Source: Methylobacter sp.
GTDB taxonomy: Bacteria > Pseudomonadota > Gammaproteobacteria > Methylococcales > Methylomonadaceae
Length of the DNA stretch: 64,000 nt
Reading direction: 5' to 3'
Assembly: GCA_028716975.1 (NCBI GenBank)
Contig: JAQUOU010000007.1
Coordinates: forward strand, 1-64,000
Position numbers and translations under genes: made by a program. This document shows, one piece after another, positions 29,599-38,997 of the stretch (position 1 is the first letter of the stretch; the number at the start of each line of letters is the position of its first letter). The notes under the pieces were generated by a model, which was not told the DNA's origin, made no database searches, and worked only from the letters and a program-made list of their open reading frames with translations.

Positions 29599-30181
29599 TG
29601 CCTTCTCCGTCAACAAGCTCAGCAACTTCCAATAATTTTGCGCTGATTTTCAAATTGCTGTGTTTAAGCGTGTTCATATTAATTTGCAATTTTATTTTGC
29701 CTTGCCTGTTAACAAAGCCAATCATTCCTCCCTGTATTGCAAATCCTTCACTTTCACCGACTGTTAAGGTTTTATCTCCATCACGGCTGGCTAAAAAATC
29801 TTTAATAGAAAAATCATTATCAAGGAGGGAAGCACTGATAAAAAGTATATGGCATTGCTGCCTATTATTAGTGTCTGTATGCGTGGAAAGAACAGACTGC
29901 CGAAAGGCATTTAAATTATTAAACCTGAATAGTTTAATAGAGCGTCCAAATGCGGAGCGTTTTTCAATGGGGTCAATTATTCTGCCAAAAGGGTCATCTC
30001 CGAGAATACAAAGATTAAAAGTTTGAAAATTATCTTCGGGCCAAGTGATAAATTTAGTGAAGTTATATAAATAACCTGCCTTAATTTTATATTCAACATC
30101 AGCATCCTCAGCGGCAAGTAGCTGTGAAAAGAGTACCAATGCTAAACAAGATAAAGCCCAGGGTAAGCGGATAATCGTCAT
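29591..30181 (-). CDS. YfiR family periplasmic regulator
   Basis: A 196-residue secreted protein (signal peptide about 1-24) of the YfiR/DUF4154 family: VEYKIKAGYLYNFTKFITWP near the start, LCILGDDPFG, CHILFISAS and the C-terminal GMIGFVNRQGKIKLQIN are the family hallmarks. In Pseudomonas, YfiR sits in the periplasm and holds the cyclase YfiN inactive. Here it is the first gene of an operon with a CHASE-HAMP-GGDEF-EAL protein, overlapping it by 8 nt, so the same inhibitory role is inferred. Confidence 0.85.
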   Translation of the reverse strand: MTIIRLPWALSCLALVLFSQLLAAEDADVEYKIKAGYLYNFTKFITWPEDNFQTFNLCILGDDPFGRIIDPIEKRSAFGRSIKLFRFNNLNAFRQSVLSTHTDTNNRQQCHILFISASLLDNDFSIKDFLASRDGDKTLTVGESEGFAIQGGMIGFVNRQGKIKLQINMNTLKHSNLKISAKLLEVAELVDGEGSD

Positions 30182-30294
30182 TTCTCCATGGCGTATAGTT
30201 GTGCAAAAAGATTTAAAGCCATAATCTTCTACAAGTCAGTTCCCAGGATTGCTCCTTAATCACACATCCAGTCTAGTCTACAATAAAAAAATTA

Positions 30295-31596
30295 CTATCC
30301 GGCAAAAAACCTTTTCATCACCCTTATCATGTAGTTATGATCCAAAACCCCGGCACTTTCCCGAATACTATGCATGGCCCATAGGGGGTTGCCGACATCA
30401 ACGGATCGAATACCCAGCTTTGCAGAAGCGATCGGGCCGATGGTGCTCCCGCAAGGCAGATCGTTACGATGGGAATATCTTTGATAAGGCACCTCAGCCT
30501 GTTCACACCAGTTAGCAAACATGGCTTCCGAAACACTTTCCGAACTGTATCGCTGACTGACATTAACCTTTATCGCAGGTCCTTGATTAACAATAATTTT
30601 ATGATCAGGATCGTAGGCATAAGGAAAATTAGGTTGATAAGCATGCGCCATATCAGCGCTGATGATAAAACTTTTAGCCAATGCCCTGGCAAAATCTTCC
30701 CGGCCGGTTTCATTCGCCAGAGCAATTCGCTGAAGAATATCGGGCAGAAAACTGCCATGGGCGCCTTTATTACTTTCACTGCCGACTTCTTCATGATCAA
30801 ATAACGCGCACACCAAAGTGCTATCGGATTTTAAAATCAATTCATCAAGCAAGGCCTCTATAGCGGCATGACAGGAGGCTAAATTATCCAGTTGGCTATC
30901 TGCATAAAATTCATTTTCAGCCCCCCAAAACGTGCCTTTTTGTGTGTCATATATGTTCAGATCCCAGAATAAAATACACTCAGCATTAATTCCTGACTGC
31001 TTTTCCAATAATGAGGCAAAATAAGACGGCGGTACTTGTTCTTGGGTAAGCAATGACAATATCAAAGGTAATTCACTCTGCTTATTTAGTTTTAAGCCTT
31101 CCTCATTGACGTTTCTATTCATATGGATAGCCAGATTAGGTAACCGTAGCAGGACATTGTCAAACCTGATTAATGTGCTTGTTATGGTTCCCTGATCATT
31201 TTTATAGGTAATACGACCGGCAAGACTCAAATCCCTGTCCGTAAATGTCGCCAGAATAGGGCCCCCATATATTTCAACACCCAGCCTTAAATAGCCATCC
31301 ATAGCATTGGCCGCATTCGGCTTCACCCTTAATCCCGGCGAATCCGTATGAGCGCCTATGATTTTAAATCCCGTTTCAACCAATGATTTTGGACCGGCGA
31401 CGAAAGCTATAATAGAGGAATCATCCCTAATAACATAGTAGCGCCCGCCCGCATCCAATGCCCATTTGTCTGCTTCCTCCAGCTTTATAAACTGAAACGC
31501 CGCTAACCTGGCTTCAATGCTTTTAACCGCATGCCAGGGACTGGGGCTGGCATCAATAAAATCCAGCAATCCTTGAACCTGTTGCCCGCCTTTCAT
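30295..31596 (-). CDS. apeB: M18 family aminopeptidase
   Basis: Zinc aminopeptidase of the aspartyl aminopeptidase family, removing acidic N-terminal residues in the cytoplasm. The 433-residue protein has the metal-ligand motifs GAHTDSPGLRVKP (about 79-91), FDHEEVGSES (about 265-274) and ISADMAHAYQPN (about 310-321), plus SHRNDLPCGSTIGPI near the end. Length agrees with the family (about 430). No operon partner is evident. Confidence 0.92.
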   Translation of the reverse strand: MKGGQQVQGLLDFIDASPSPWHAVKSIEARLAAFQFIKLEEADKWALDAGGRYYVIRDDSSIIAFVAGPKSLVETGFKIIGAHTDSPGLRVKPNAANAMDGYLRLGVEIYGGPILATFTDRDLSLAGRITYKNDQGTITSTLIRFDNVLLRLPNLAIHMNRNVNEEGLKLNKQSELPLILSLLTQEQVPPSYFASLLEKQSGINAECILFWDLNIYDTQKGTFWGAENEFYADSQLDNLASCHAAIEALLDELILKSDSTLVCALFDHEEVGSESNKGAHGSFLPDILQRIALANETGREDFARALAKSFIISADMAHAYQPNFPYAYDPDHKIIVNQGPAIKVNVSQRYSSESVSEAMFANWCEQAEVPYQRYSHRNDLPCGSTIGPIASAKLGIRSVDVGNPLWAMHSIRESAGVLDHNYMIRVMKRFFAG

Positions 31597-32054
31597 GATT
31601 TTACTTGGAGATCCAATACTATAGAGGCACTGCTGTAACGCAGTTCTGCCAGCTGCTGTTCGTCATTTCTATAATATTTATCAGTCATATAACTTCTTTA
31701 AGATTATTGAAAAGTCATTGTACTCTTTCAAAATAGCACAGCTAGAGCAGATTGCAGTGAATTTAAATCAGGAAGTGGCAGCCTAAATCCACGGCACAGT
31801 GAGCGAATAATTTGAAAAATTTCATTAGACCACTAGCTTTGCGGTCCATCCCTATCAGAAAAAAATTTTCTCGACGTAATGCCATACCTTCTTTTAGGGC
31901 CGGCATGGCATTTTTCCAGCTTAGCATTAATGTAATAGGCCCACTGATTCCCCAAGTACTATCTTTGAAATCAGGCTTTGAATATCTAACTTCCAGTTGC
32001 GCAAGAAAGCTCTCAGGATAGCGTTCCCAATCGGGAAATAGGAGCCGGATAAAG
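31597..32054. other. intergenic region after mtkB
   Basis: About 460 nt between apeB and the end of mtkB. A small plus-strand frame at 31812-32021 is rich in Arg/Lys/Ser and has no family resemblance. No terminator with a T tract was found after mtkB. Confidence 0.5.
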
Positions 32055-32942
32055 CTATATCCCGGCTAATACCGCAGCAACCGTTGCACCCATTGCCGCA
32101 GGCGTTGGGGAGATGGTAACTCCCAAGTCTTTTAGCATGGCCACTTTTTCTGCAGCACTTTCTCCGGCGGATGAAATAATTGCTCCCGCATGCCCCATAC
32201 GGCGGCCTTCCGGCGCCGTTAATCCGGCAATATAGGCGACTACGGGTTTACTCATATTTTCCTTGGCAAAAATACCGGCTTCAACCTCTTGTGGCCCCCC
32301 AATCTCGCCAATCATGACCACCACTTTGGTTTCATCATCCTGTTCAAATTTTTCCAGGATATCACGGTGAGAACTGCCGTTAATAGGATCGCCGCCAATA
32401 CCCACTGACGTAGAAATACCAATACCGAGGCGCTTCATCTGGTCAGCAGCTTCATAGCCCAGAGTACCTGAGCGTCCTACGACTCCAACATTACCGGCAA
32501 TATAGATATGACCCGGCATAATACCCAGCATTGCGCGCCCTGGGCTGATGGTGCCTGCACAGTTAGGACCGGTTAGAATCATGCGTTGTTCTTTAGGAAA
32601 ACGGCATAGAAAGTTTTTAACGGTCATCATATCCTGAGTGGGAATACCATCGGTTATCGCCACGCAATATTTAATGCCTGCGTCAGCCGCTTCCATTATT
32701 GAATCGGCAGCGAATGCAGGCGGCACAAAAATAATACTGGCCTCGGCGCCCGCCTGATGCACGGCTTCTTTTACCGTATTAAAGACAGGAAGACTCAGGT
32801 GTTTTTGGCCGCCTTTACCGGGCGTGATTCCGCCTACGATATTAGATCCGTACTTAATCATGTCCTGAGCGTGGAAAGTTCCGATTTTACCGGTGAACCC
32901 TTGAACCACAATACGAGTATTTTCGTTAATTAAAATAGCCAT
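32055..32942 (-). CDS. mtkB: malate-CoA ligase (malate thiokinase) alpha subunit
   Basis: With MtkA it makes malyl-CoA from malate, CoA and ATP in the serine cycle. The 295-residue protein has the CoA-binding Rossmann start (ILINENTRIVVQGFTGKIGT) and the phosphorylated histidine in MGHAGAIISS (near residue 250). By sequence alone it is close to succinyl-CoA synthetase alpha (SucD); the assignment rests on position directly after mtkA and mcl. It starts 2 nt after the mtkA stop, so the two subunits are cotranslated. Confidence 0.9.
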   Translation of the reverse strand: MAILINENTRIVVQGFTGKIGTFHAQDMIKYGSNIVGGITPGKGGQKHLSLPVFNTVKEAVHQAGAEASIIFVPPAFAADSIMEAADAGIKYCVAITDGIPTQDMMTVKNFLCRFPKEQRMILTGPNCAGTISPGRAMLGIMPGHIYIAGNVGVVGRSGTLGYEAADQMKRLGIGISTSVGIGGDPINGSSHRDILEKFEQDDETKVVVMIGEIGGPQEVEAGIFAKENMSKPVVAYIAGLTAPEGRRMGHAGAIISSAGESAAEKVAMLKDLGVTISPTPAAMGATVAAVLAGI

Positions 32943-32944
32943 TT

Positions 32945-34138
32945 CTATATTTCCTTAGCCATATCTCTTGCAACCACTTCATTACGCGCCTGCACAGCTT
33001 TTTCTGCTGCTTCCGCCAGCGTTTCCGCAGTAATGATAGGTAATCCGCTTTCAGCGATGATTCTTCGGCCTTCTTCAACATTAGTGCCTGATAAGCGTAC
33101 GATTAAAGGTATTTGCATATCAATTTTTTTAACGGCTTCGACTACGCCTTCAGCAATCCAGTCGCATCGGTTAATACCCGCAAATATATTAACGAGCATG
33201 GCTTTAACGTTTTTGTCGGCCAATACTAAACGAAACGCTTTCTCTGTACGTTCCGCGGAGGCCCCGCCGCCGACATCAAGGAAATTGGCAGGCGCGCCGC
33301 CCGCCAGTTTAATCATGTCCATTGATGCCATGGCCAGCCCCGCACCATTAATCATACAGCCGATATCCCCATCCAGGCCCACATAGCTTAAGCCGCGGTC
33401 AGCCGCCGCCATTTCACGCGGATCTTCCTGGGTTTTATCGCGTAGTTCGGAGATTTTCTGTTGCCGGAATAAGGCATTGTCATCGAAGCCCATTTTTGCA
33501 TCCAATGCAACCAGCTCTCCATTTCCTGTAACAACTAGCGGATTAATTTCCAGCATATTGGCATCAAGATCACGCAATGCGCGGTAACAGCCTTTTATCG
33601 TTTTAACGGCATGGCTCAATATTTCAGCACTTAAACCCAAAGCAAATGCCATTTCCCGTGCTTGATAATCCTGCAGACCTACAGAAGGTTTAACGTAGAT
33701 TTTGGTAATAGCTTCAGGATGGTTAGCAGCCAGCTCCTCGATTTCCATACCGCCTTGAGCGGAGCCAACCATAACAATGCGTTCTGAACTTCGGTCAACC
33801 AGGAAACAGAAATATAATTCTTTAACAATGTCGACTCCTGACTCGACATATAACCTCGCGCATACTTTACCGGCAGGACCGGTTTGATGGGTAATCAGCC
33901 TTTTACCCAATAAAAATTCCGCCGCCGCTTCCACCTCATCGTGGGTCTTACAGATCTTTATGCCGCCGGCTTTACCGCGCGCGCCGGAATGAACCTGTGC
34001 CTTGACCACCCAAACATGGCCGCCGATATCCCTGGCTCTCTGAACAGCATCCGATGGGCTATAGGCTAAGCCGCCTTCAGCAATCTTAACTCCATAACCG
34101 CTTAAAATTTCCTTCGCTTGATACTCATGAATATCCAC
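32945..34138 (-). CDS. mtkA: malate-CoA ligase (malate thiokinase) beta subunit
   Basis: ATP-grasp subunit of malate thiokinase, 397 residues. Features: [17 protein letters not shown] at the start, [16 protein letters not shown] in the ATP-grasp domain, [20 protein letters not shown] as the metal-binding segment and [13 protein letters not shown] in the ligase domain. SucC of the TCA cycle is the nearest relative; linkage to mcl, sga and hpr makes malate the probable substrate. It is the middle gene of mcl-mtkA-mtkB, 65 nt after mcl. Confidence 0.9.
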   Translation of the reverse strand: MDIHEYQAKEILSGYGVKIAEGGLAYSPSDAVQRARDIGGHVWVVKAQVHSGARGKAGGIKICKTHDEVEAAAEFLLGKRLITHQTGPAGKVCARLYVESGVDIVKELYFCFLVDRSSERIVMVGSAQGGMEIEELAANHPEAITKIYVKPSVGLQDYQAREMAFALGLSAEILSHAVKTIKGCYRALRDLDANMLEINPLVVTGNGELVALDAKMGFDDNALFRQQKISELRDKTQEDPREMAAADRGLSYVGLDGDIGCMINGAGLAMASMDMIKLAGGAPANFLDVGGGASAERTEKAFRLVLADKNVKAMLVNIFAGINRCDWIAEGVVEAVKKIDMQIPLIVRLSGTNVEEGRRIIAESGLPIITAETLAEAAEKAVQARNEVVARDMAKEI

Positions 34139-34203
34139 AGCATCCCCTGTAATTTTTAAAAATATCTCAAAAAAGCCGCTTAAAGCAGCCTTATCTTTGG
34201 TCG

Positions 34204-35154
34204 CTACCTGGTTTTTGCCGTAATCGCTTCAGCCGCTCGTACGATATTATTAGCCATTTTTTCTGAAGCCGCATCAATTAAACGGCCGTCCAGTGCCGCC
34301 GCGCCCTTGCCTTGCGCTGCCGCTTCTTTTAATGCCTCCAGAATACGCTTGGCCTTGTCAACTTCTGCAGCAGGCGGCGTGAATATCTCATTGGCCAATT
34401 CCACTTGAGAAGGATGAATCGCCCACTTACCTTCACAACCTAAGGCCGCCGCTCTTCTTGCGGCCAATTTGAAACCTTCCGGGTCTTTTATATCTCCAAA
34501 AGGGCCATCAATAGGGCGCAAGCCAAAAGCACGACAGGCAACGGTCATGCGGCTAATGGCCGCATGCCACTGGTCACCGGGATAGTCAGGGTTTAAACCG
34601 CCAATGTTAGTGGTTCGGGCACGATTGCTGGCCGCAAAATCAGCAACACCAAAGTGCAGCGCTTCAAGACGGCCGGAGGTACCCTGGCGTGCAATATCTT
34701 CAACATTAGCCATGCCCAACGCCGTTTCGATCAAGGCTTCTATACCGATCCTGTTTTTCAGCCCCTGCTGCATTTCCAATTGGTTAAGCATCGCTTCGAC
34801 CATATAAACATCCGCATACACGCCTACTTTAGGAATCAGGACAGTCTCAAGTTTTTCGCCGCACTGTTCGACCAAATCAACTATGTCGCGAACCATATAT
34901 TGGGTATCCAGTCCATTGATACGCACAGAAATGGTTATGCCATGACCTTTCCAGTCCAGATCGTTAATCGCCTCAATAATATTTTTCCTGGCTTGCAATT
35001 TGTCATCCGGCGCAACCGCATCCTCAAGATCCAGAAAAATAAAATCTGCACCGCTTTTTATCGCTTTTTCAAACATTTCAGGGCTTGACCCTGGAACAGC
35101 CAGTTCACAACGCTGAACACGCTGGACTGATGCTGCATATAAGGTGTGACTCAT
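34204..35154 (-). CDS. mcl: malyl-CoA lyase
   Basis: Splits malyl-CoA into acetyl-CoA and glyoxylate, closing the serine cycle. The ATG at 35154 ([21 protein letters not shown]) has AGGAG 7 nt upstream and gives 316 residues; the longer frame from 35190 is rejected. The CitE-like fold is seen in [37 protein letters not shown] and [11 protein letters not shown]. First gene of mcl-mtkA-mtkB and divergent from sga across 265 nt, which presumably holds both promoters. Confidence 0.92.
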   Translation of the reverse strand: MSHTLYAASVQRVQRCELAVPGSSPEMFEKAIKSGADFIFLDLEDAVAPDDKLQARKNIIEAINDLDWKGHGITISVRINGLDTQYMVRDIVDLVEQCGEKLETVLIPKVGVYADVYMVEAMLNQLEMQQGLKNRIGIEALIETALGMANVEDIARQGTSGRLEALHFGVADFAASNRARTTNIGGLNPDYPGDQWHAAISRMTVACRAFGLRPIDGPFGDIKDPEGFKLAARRAAALGCEGKWAIHPSQVELANEIFTPPAAEVDKAKRILEALKEAAAQGKGAAALDGRLIDAASEKMANNIVRAAEAITAKTR

Positions 35155-35419
35155 TCTACACTCCTGCTTTGGTTGATATAGGCACTGCACTCAGTACAAA
35201 GAGGTTCATTATATAGCTTAAGCCGCAATATAAATCCACCTCACATTTTACTTTCAAGGGCATTAAAGTCAATTTTTAACCCGCATTTTTCGGCTTAAGC
35301 TACAATCAAATCTTGCCGATTATGAACCGCTATGTCATTATTGCGCGTTTTTGGTCTTTAGCTTCTAATGTCCAATTTTTAATCAACTCTCCCACTATTT
35401 TAATTAAAGAGGCAATACA
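35155..35419. promoter_or_regulatory. divergent control region between mcl-mtkAB and sga-hpr
   Basis: 265 nt without a gene between two divergent serine-cycle operons. It is AT-rich around 35195-35240 (ATTATATAGC near 35209-35218). A shared regulator site is expected from the arrangement, but no clear palindrome or -35/-10 pair could be assigned. Confidence 0.45.
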
Positions 35420-36586
35420 ATGGCTGGTCGTAACCACCTATATATTCCTGGTCCTACCAATGTGCCAAGTGAAATTCTCAATGCCATGCACGTCAACATG
35501 GAAGACCATCGTTCTCCTGTGTTTCCTGAACTGTTGAAACCTCTTTTACAGGATCTGAAAAAAATATTTAAAACAGAAACCGGACAAGCCTTTATTTTTC
35601 CTGCGACCGGCACTGCCGGATGGGAAATTGCCCTGACCAACACGCTAAACCGGGGCGATAAAGTTTTAATCTATCGTTTCGGTCAATTTAGCCATTTATG
35701 GGCTGAAATGGCAAAACGTTTAGGGTTTATCGTTGAAATCCACGAGGAAACCTGGGGCAAAGGTATTCCCTTGGATCGATTGGAAGCTCGTTTAAAAGAA
35801 GACGCTCAGCACGAAATCAAGGCCGTTCTGGCAACGCATAATGAAACCGCTACCGGCGTTACCAGCGATATTGGCGGCGTCCGTAAAGCCATGGATAAAG
35901 CAAACCACCCGGCATTGCTATTTGTAGACGGCGTAAGTTCTATCGCAAGTCTTGATTTCCGCATGGATGAATGGAGTGTGGACAGCGCCATCAGCGGTTC
36001 CCAAAAAGGCTTTATGCTGCCTGCGGGCGGCGCATTTTTGGCATTCAGCCAAAAAGCCTTAAAAGCCACTGAAAATTCAACGTATCCACGTTGTTTTCTG
36101 GATTTAAAAGACCAGATGACCGCCAATCAAAACGGCTACACGCCCTATACCCCTTCCCTGCCTATTTTATACGGCTTGCGCAAATCATTGGATATGTTGC
36201 TGGAAGAAGGTCTGGAGCATGTATTTGTACGTCACCATCGTCTGGCTGAAGGCACTCGTAAGGCTGTTTCGGCCTGGGGATTAAAGTTATGCGCGCAACC
36301 CGGTTTCGAATCCGACACAGTTTCTGCCATCGTAGTACCGGAAGATAAAGATGCCCGCGACGTCATCAGCACGGCTTTCAGCAAATACGACATTTCGTTA
36401 GGCGCAGGCTTGTCGGAAGTTGCCGGCAAAGTATTTCGCATCGGACACTTGGGCGATATGAATGATGTTTCCATGCTGGGCGCTCTCGCCGGGGTTGAAA
36501 TGGCGTTATTGGACAATGGCTTTGATATTAAACCTGGTAGCGGTGTTGCCGCAGCTATGGAATACTATCGTTCAACAGCAAAATAA
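35420..36586 (+). CDS. sga: serine-glyoxylate aminotransferase
   Basis: Transfers the amino group of serine to glyoxylate, giving hydroxypyruvate and glycine: the entry step of the serine cycle. The 388-residue class V aminotransferase has LYIPGPTNVPSEIL at the start, TGTAGWEIALTNTL, and the PLP lysine in SGSQKGFMLPAGGA near residue 195. GAGGCAATACA precedes the ATG as a ribosome site. Followed by hpr, the next enzyme of the pathway. Confidence 0.94.
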   Translation: MAGRNHLYIPGPTNVPSEILNAMHVNMEDHRSPVFPELLKPLLQDLKKIFKTETGQAFIFPATGTAGWEIALTNTLNRGDKVLIYRFGQFSHLWAEMAKRLGFIVEIHEETWGKGIPLDRLEARLKEDAQHEIKAVLATHNETATGVTSDIGGVRKAMDKANHPALLFVDGVSSIASLDFRMDEWSVDSAISGSQKGFMLPAGGAFLAFSQKALKATENSTYPRCFLDLKDQMTANQNGYTPYTPSLPILYGLRKSLDMLLEEGLEHVFVRHHRLAEGTRKAVSAWGLKLCAQPGFESDTVSAIVVPEDKDARDVISTAFSKYDISLGAGLSEVAGKVFRIGHLGDMNDVSMLGALAGVEMALLDNGFDIKPGSGVAAAMEYYRSTAK

Positions 36587-36600
36587 GGTAAAAAGTGACG

Positions 36601-36631
36601 GGGTAAAAGGTGAAGAACTGTCCTTTTACCC
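36601..36631 (+). promoter_or_regulatory. stem-loop between sga and hpr
   Basis: GGGTAAAAGG (36601-36610) pairs perfectly over 10 bp with CCTTTTACCC (36622-36631), 11-nt loop, in the 74-nt spacer between sga and hpr. Without a long T tract it is more likely an mRNA-processing or attenuation hairpin setting the sga:hpr ratio than a full terminator. Confidence 0.45.
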
Positions 36632-36660
36632 TTGCCTTTAACATGCGTGGAGGATTTTCA

Positions 36661-37632
36661 ATGAGCAAACCTAAAGTCGTCGTAACCCGTAAATGGCCCG
36701 CTGAAGTCGAAGAAAAATTAAAAACTCTTTACGACGTGAAGCTGAACGAGAATGATATTCCAATGACAGCGGATGAGCTCAAGGAAGCTCTGAAAACTGC
36801 CGATGCATTGTTGCCGACCGTGACTGACCCGATCACTGCCGATGTCCTCAGCGTTGAAGGCAAACTCGCTAAAATCATAGGTAATTTTGGCGTGGGTTAT
36901 AATAATATCGATGTCACTGCCGCCAAGGAACAAGGCCTGGTGGTCACTAATACACCCGAAGTATTAACCGATTGCACCGCCGATATCGCCATGTTGCTGC
37001 TGTTAATGTCTGCGCGTCGCGCCTCTGAAGGCGATCGTCTCGTCCGCAATCAGCAATGGACGGGCTGGCGTCCAACCCATATGCTCGGCCAGAAAGTAAC
37101 CGGTAAAACTCTGGGATTAATCGGTTTTGGCCGCATTGCTCAAGCTATGGCCAAAAAAGCGCATCATGGTTTCGGCATGAAAATCCTTTTTTGCGACCCC
37201 TACCCGCCAGCCCAACAGATCATTGATGATTTACAGGCAAGCCGCTGTGAAACTATTGAAGAATTGCTGACAGAGGCCAATTTTGTGTCATTGCACTGCC
37301 CAGGCGGTGATGCCACCCGGCACCTGATCAATGAAAAACGCCTGCAATTGATGCGTCCCAGCGCCCATTTGATTAACACTGCCCGTGGCGATGTAGTCGA
37401 GAGCAAAGCCTTGATCAAGGCGTTAAAAAAAGGCTGGATTGCAGGAGCCGGTCTGGATGTATTTGAAGGCGAACCCAATATAGATCCGGGCTTTCTGACT
37501 CTTGACAACGTTGCCCTGTTGCCGCATTTGGGTAGCGCAACCGAAGAAACCCGGGTGGCTATGGGGAATCGGGTTCTGGAAAATATCGCCGCCTTCTTTA
37601 CCGGCGCTGAACCCCGAGACCGCGTGGCTTAG
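36661..37632 (+). CDS. hprA: hydroxypyruvate reductase
   Basis: NAD(P)H-dependent reduction of hydroxypyruvate to D-glycerate, the step after Sga. The ATG at 36661 has GGAGG 8 nt upstream and gives 323 residues. D-2-hydroxyacid dehydrogenase features: GLIGFGRIAQAMA nucleotide loop (about 155-167), NTARGDVVE with the catalytic Arg, VFEGEP with the Glu, and LLPHLGSAT with the His. A glyoxylate reductase role is possible from sequence alone; linkage to sga supports hydroxypyruvate. Confidence 0.9.
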   Translation: MSKPKVVVTRKWPAEVEEKLKTLYDVKLNENDIPMTADELKEALKTADALLPTVTDPITADVLSVEGKLAKIIGNFGVGYNNIDVTAAKEQGLVVTNTPEVLTDCTADIAMLLLLMSARRASEGDRLVRNQQWTGWRPTHMLGQKVTGKTLGLIGFGRIAQAMAKKAHHGFGMKILFCDPYPPAQQIIDDLQASRCETIEELLTEANFVSLHCPGGDATRHLINEKRLQLMRPSAHLINTARGDVVESKALIKALKKGWIAGAGLDVFEGEPNIDPGFLTLDNVALLPHLGSATEETRVAMGNRVLENIAAFFTGAEPRDRVA

Positions 37633-37651
37633 CCCAGCCGCATCCGACTTT

Positions 37652-37679
37652 TAAAAGGAGCGCTGGATTGCTCCTTTTA
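37652..37679. terminator. terminator between convergent hprA and mdh
   Basis: TAAAAGGAGC (37652-37661) pairs perfectly with GCTCCTTTTA (37670-37679) over 10 bp with an 8-nt loop. A on one side and T on the other make it work in both directions, fitting its place between convergent hprA (plus) and mdh (minus). Confidence 0.75.
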
Positions 37680-37701
37680 TTAAGATCAGGCATATGCAAA
37701 A

Positions 37702-38679
37702 TCAAAACAAATGCCTGACGGCGTCTCTTTCCTCTTTTAACTCAGCTTCTGTAATTTGCATCTTTTGCATGCTGAACTCATTGACTTCCAGGCCTTTTAC
37801 AATATTAACTTCACCGTTAACTATGGTTACAGGATAAGAGTAAACCAACTCCGGCTCAATTCCATAACTCCCATCCGAAAGCATTCCCATGCTCACCCAA
37901 TTGCCTGCTTCGGTACCTGTTATCCAATCTTTCATCTGATCAACTGCGGCATTGGCTGCCGACGCGGCGCTGGACTGGCCGCGGGCTTTAATCACTGCGG
38001 CGCCGCGCTGTTGAATGGCAGGAATAAATTCATTGACAAACCAGTCATGGTCAACCAATGACAGCGCATCCTGCCCTTTTACCTTGGCATGATGAATATC
38101 AGGATACTGCGTGGTCGAGTGATTGCCCCAAATGGTCACGTTTTTTACCTCAGTTGTAAAAACGCCGCATTTGGCAGCCACTTGACTAAGCGCACGGTTA
38201 TGATCCAGCCTGGTCATTGAAGAGAAGTTCTCCGGTCTTAAATCCGGTGCGTTTTTCAAAGCAATCAATGCATTGGTATTGGCTGGATTACCTGTCACTA
38301 ATACCTTTACATTCCTATTCGCAACTTCATTCAGGGCCTTGCCCTGCACCGAGAAAATTTCCGCATTGACCTGTAACAGATCCTTGCGTTCCATCCCCGG
38401 CCCCCTGGGCCTGGCTCCTACCAGAAAGGCATAATCCACATTCCTAAATGCGACTTTGGGATCGTCAGTTGTTTCCACACGGTATAGCAAAGGACTGGCG
38501 CAATCACTCAACTCCATAACAACGCCTTCCAAAGCAGCCATTGCCGGCGGGATTTCCAGTAAGTGTAATATGATAGGCTGATCGGGGCCGAGCAGCGCGC
38601 CTGCCGCCAAACGAAAAAGTAAAGAATAACTTATTTGCCCTGCCGCGCCTGTAACAGCTATATGAACGGGTGTTTTCAT
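37702..38679 (-). CDS. mdh: malate dehydrogenase
   Basis: Interconverts malate and oxaloacetate; in the serine cycle it supplies malate for malate thiokinase. The 325-residue protein is of the cytosolic-type family: [19 protein letters not shown] nucleotide loop, [16 protein letters not shown] with substrate arginines, [12 protein letters not shown] and the catalytic [11 protein letters not shown]. It lies between hprA (convergent) and mtdA (divergent), inside the C1 gene block. Confidence 0.94.
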   Translation of the reverse strand: MKTPVHIAVTGAAGQISYSLLFRLAAGALLGPDQPIILHLLEIPPAMAALEGVVMELSDCASPLLYRVETTDDPKVAFRNVDYAFLVGARPRGPGMERKDLLQVNAEIFSVQGKALNEVANRNVKVLVTGNPANTNALIALKNAPDLRPENFSSMTRLDHNRALSQVAAKCGVFTTEVKNVTIWGNHSTTQYPDIHHAKVKGQDALSLVDHDWFVNEFIPAIQQRGAAVIKARGQSSAASAANAAVDQMKDWITGTEAGNWVSMGMLSDGSYGIEPELVYSYPVTIVNGEVNIVKGLEVNEFSMQKMQITEAELKEERDAVRHLF

Positions 38680-38997
38680 TTATTTATCCTCTATTTTTAT
38701 AATTTTCCGGAGCTTATCAATAAATATTTTAATAATGCCGGAAACCTGTGTTACCAACTCAATTAATATATCCGATAACCTTAACAGTGAAATCCATTTA
38801 TTATTATTTCCAATAAATATTCGATATTATCAGATAATAACGAAAAGCTGATAGGCCACGCAAGCCGGGTTATTGTTAATGCCATAAAATACTATCGCAT
38901 TAAAGCCTCAATTGAAGCAGGCTTTTGTTTATCGGCTATAATACCCCCTTCTAATTCTTCCATTAACGCATACGCTCAACAATTCACAGGTAAGTTA
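38680..38997. other. divergent region between mdh and mtdA
   Basis: 318 nt without a gene. It includes a possible mtdA promoter and a 7-bp stem AAAGCCT/AGGCTTT (38902-38925) overlapping its -35 region. Confidence 0.5.
38912..38942 (+). promoter_or_regulatory. possible sigma-70 promoter of mtdA
   Basis: TTGAAG (38912-38917) and a consensus TATAAT (38937-38942) are 19 nt apart, slightly longer than the ideal 17, and the expected start of transcription lies about 45 nt before the mtdA ATG. The -10 is perfect; the -35 and spacing are weak. Confidence 0.35.

Noticed and set aside
27193..29625. Start of the GGDEF-EAL gene at 29625
   Set aside because: The GTG at 29598 has a strong ribosome site (GGAGAAGG) and a shorter overlap with yfiR; the longer start remains possible.
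31812..32021. 69-codon plus-strand frame near mtkB
   Set aside because: Arg/Ser-rich with no family resemblance or ribosome site.
32055..34138. Succinyl-CoA synthetase (sucCD) as the identity of the two-subunit ligase
   Set aside because: The sequence alone allows it, but linkage to mcl, sga and hprA fits malate thiokinase better. A TCA-cycle gene context is absent.
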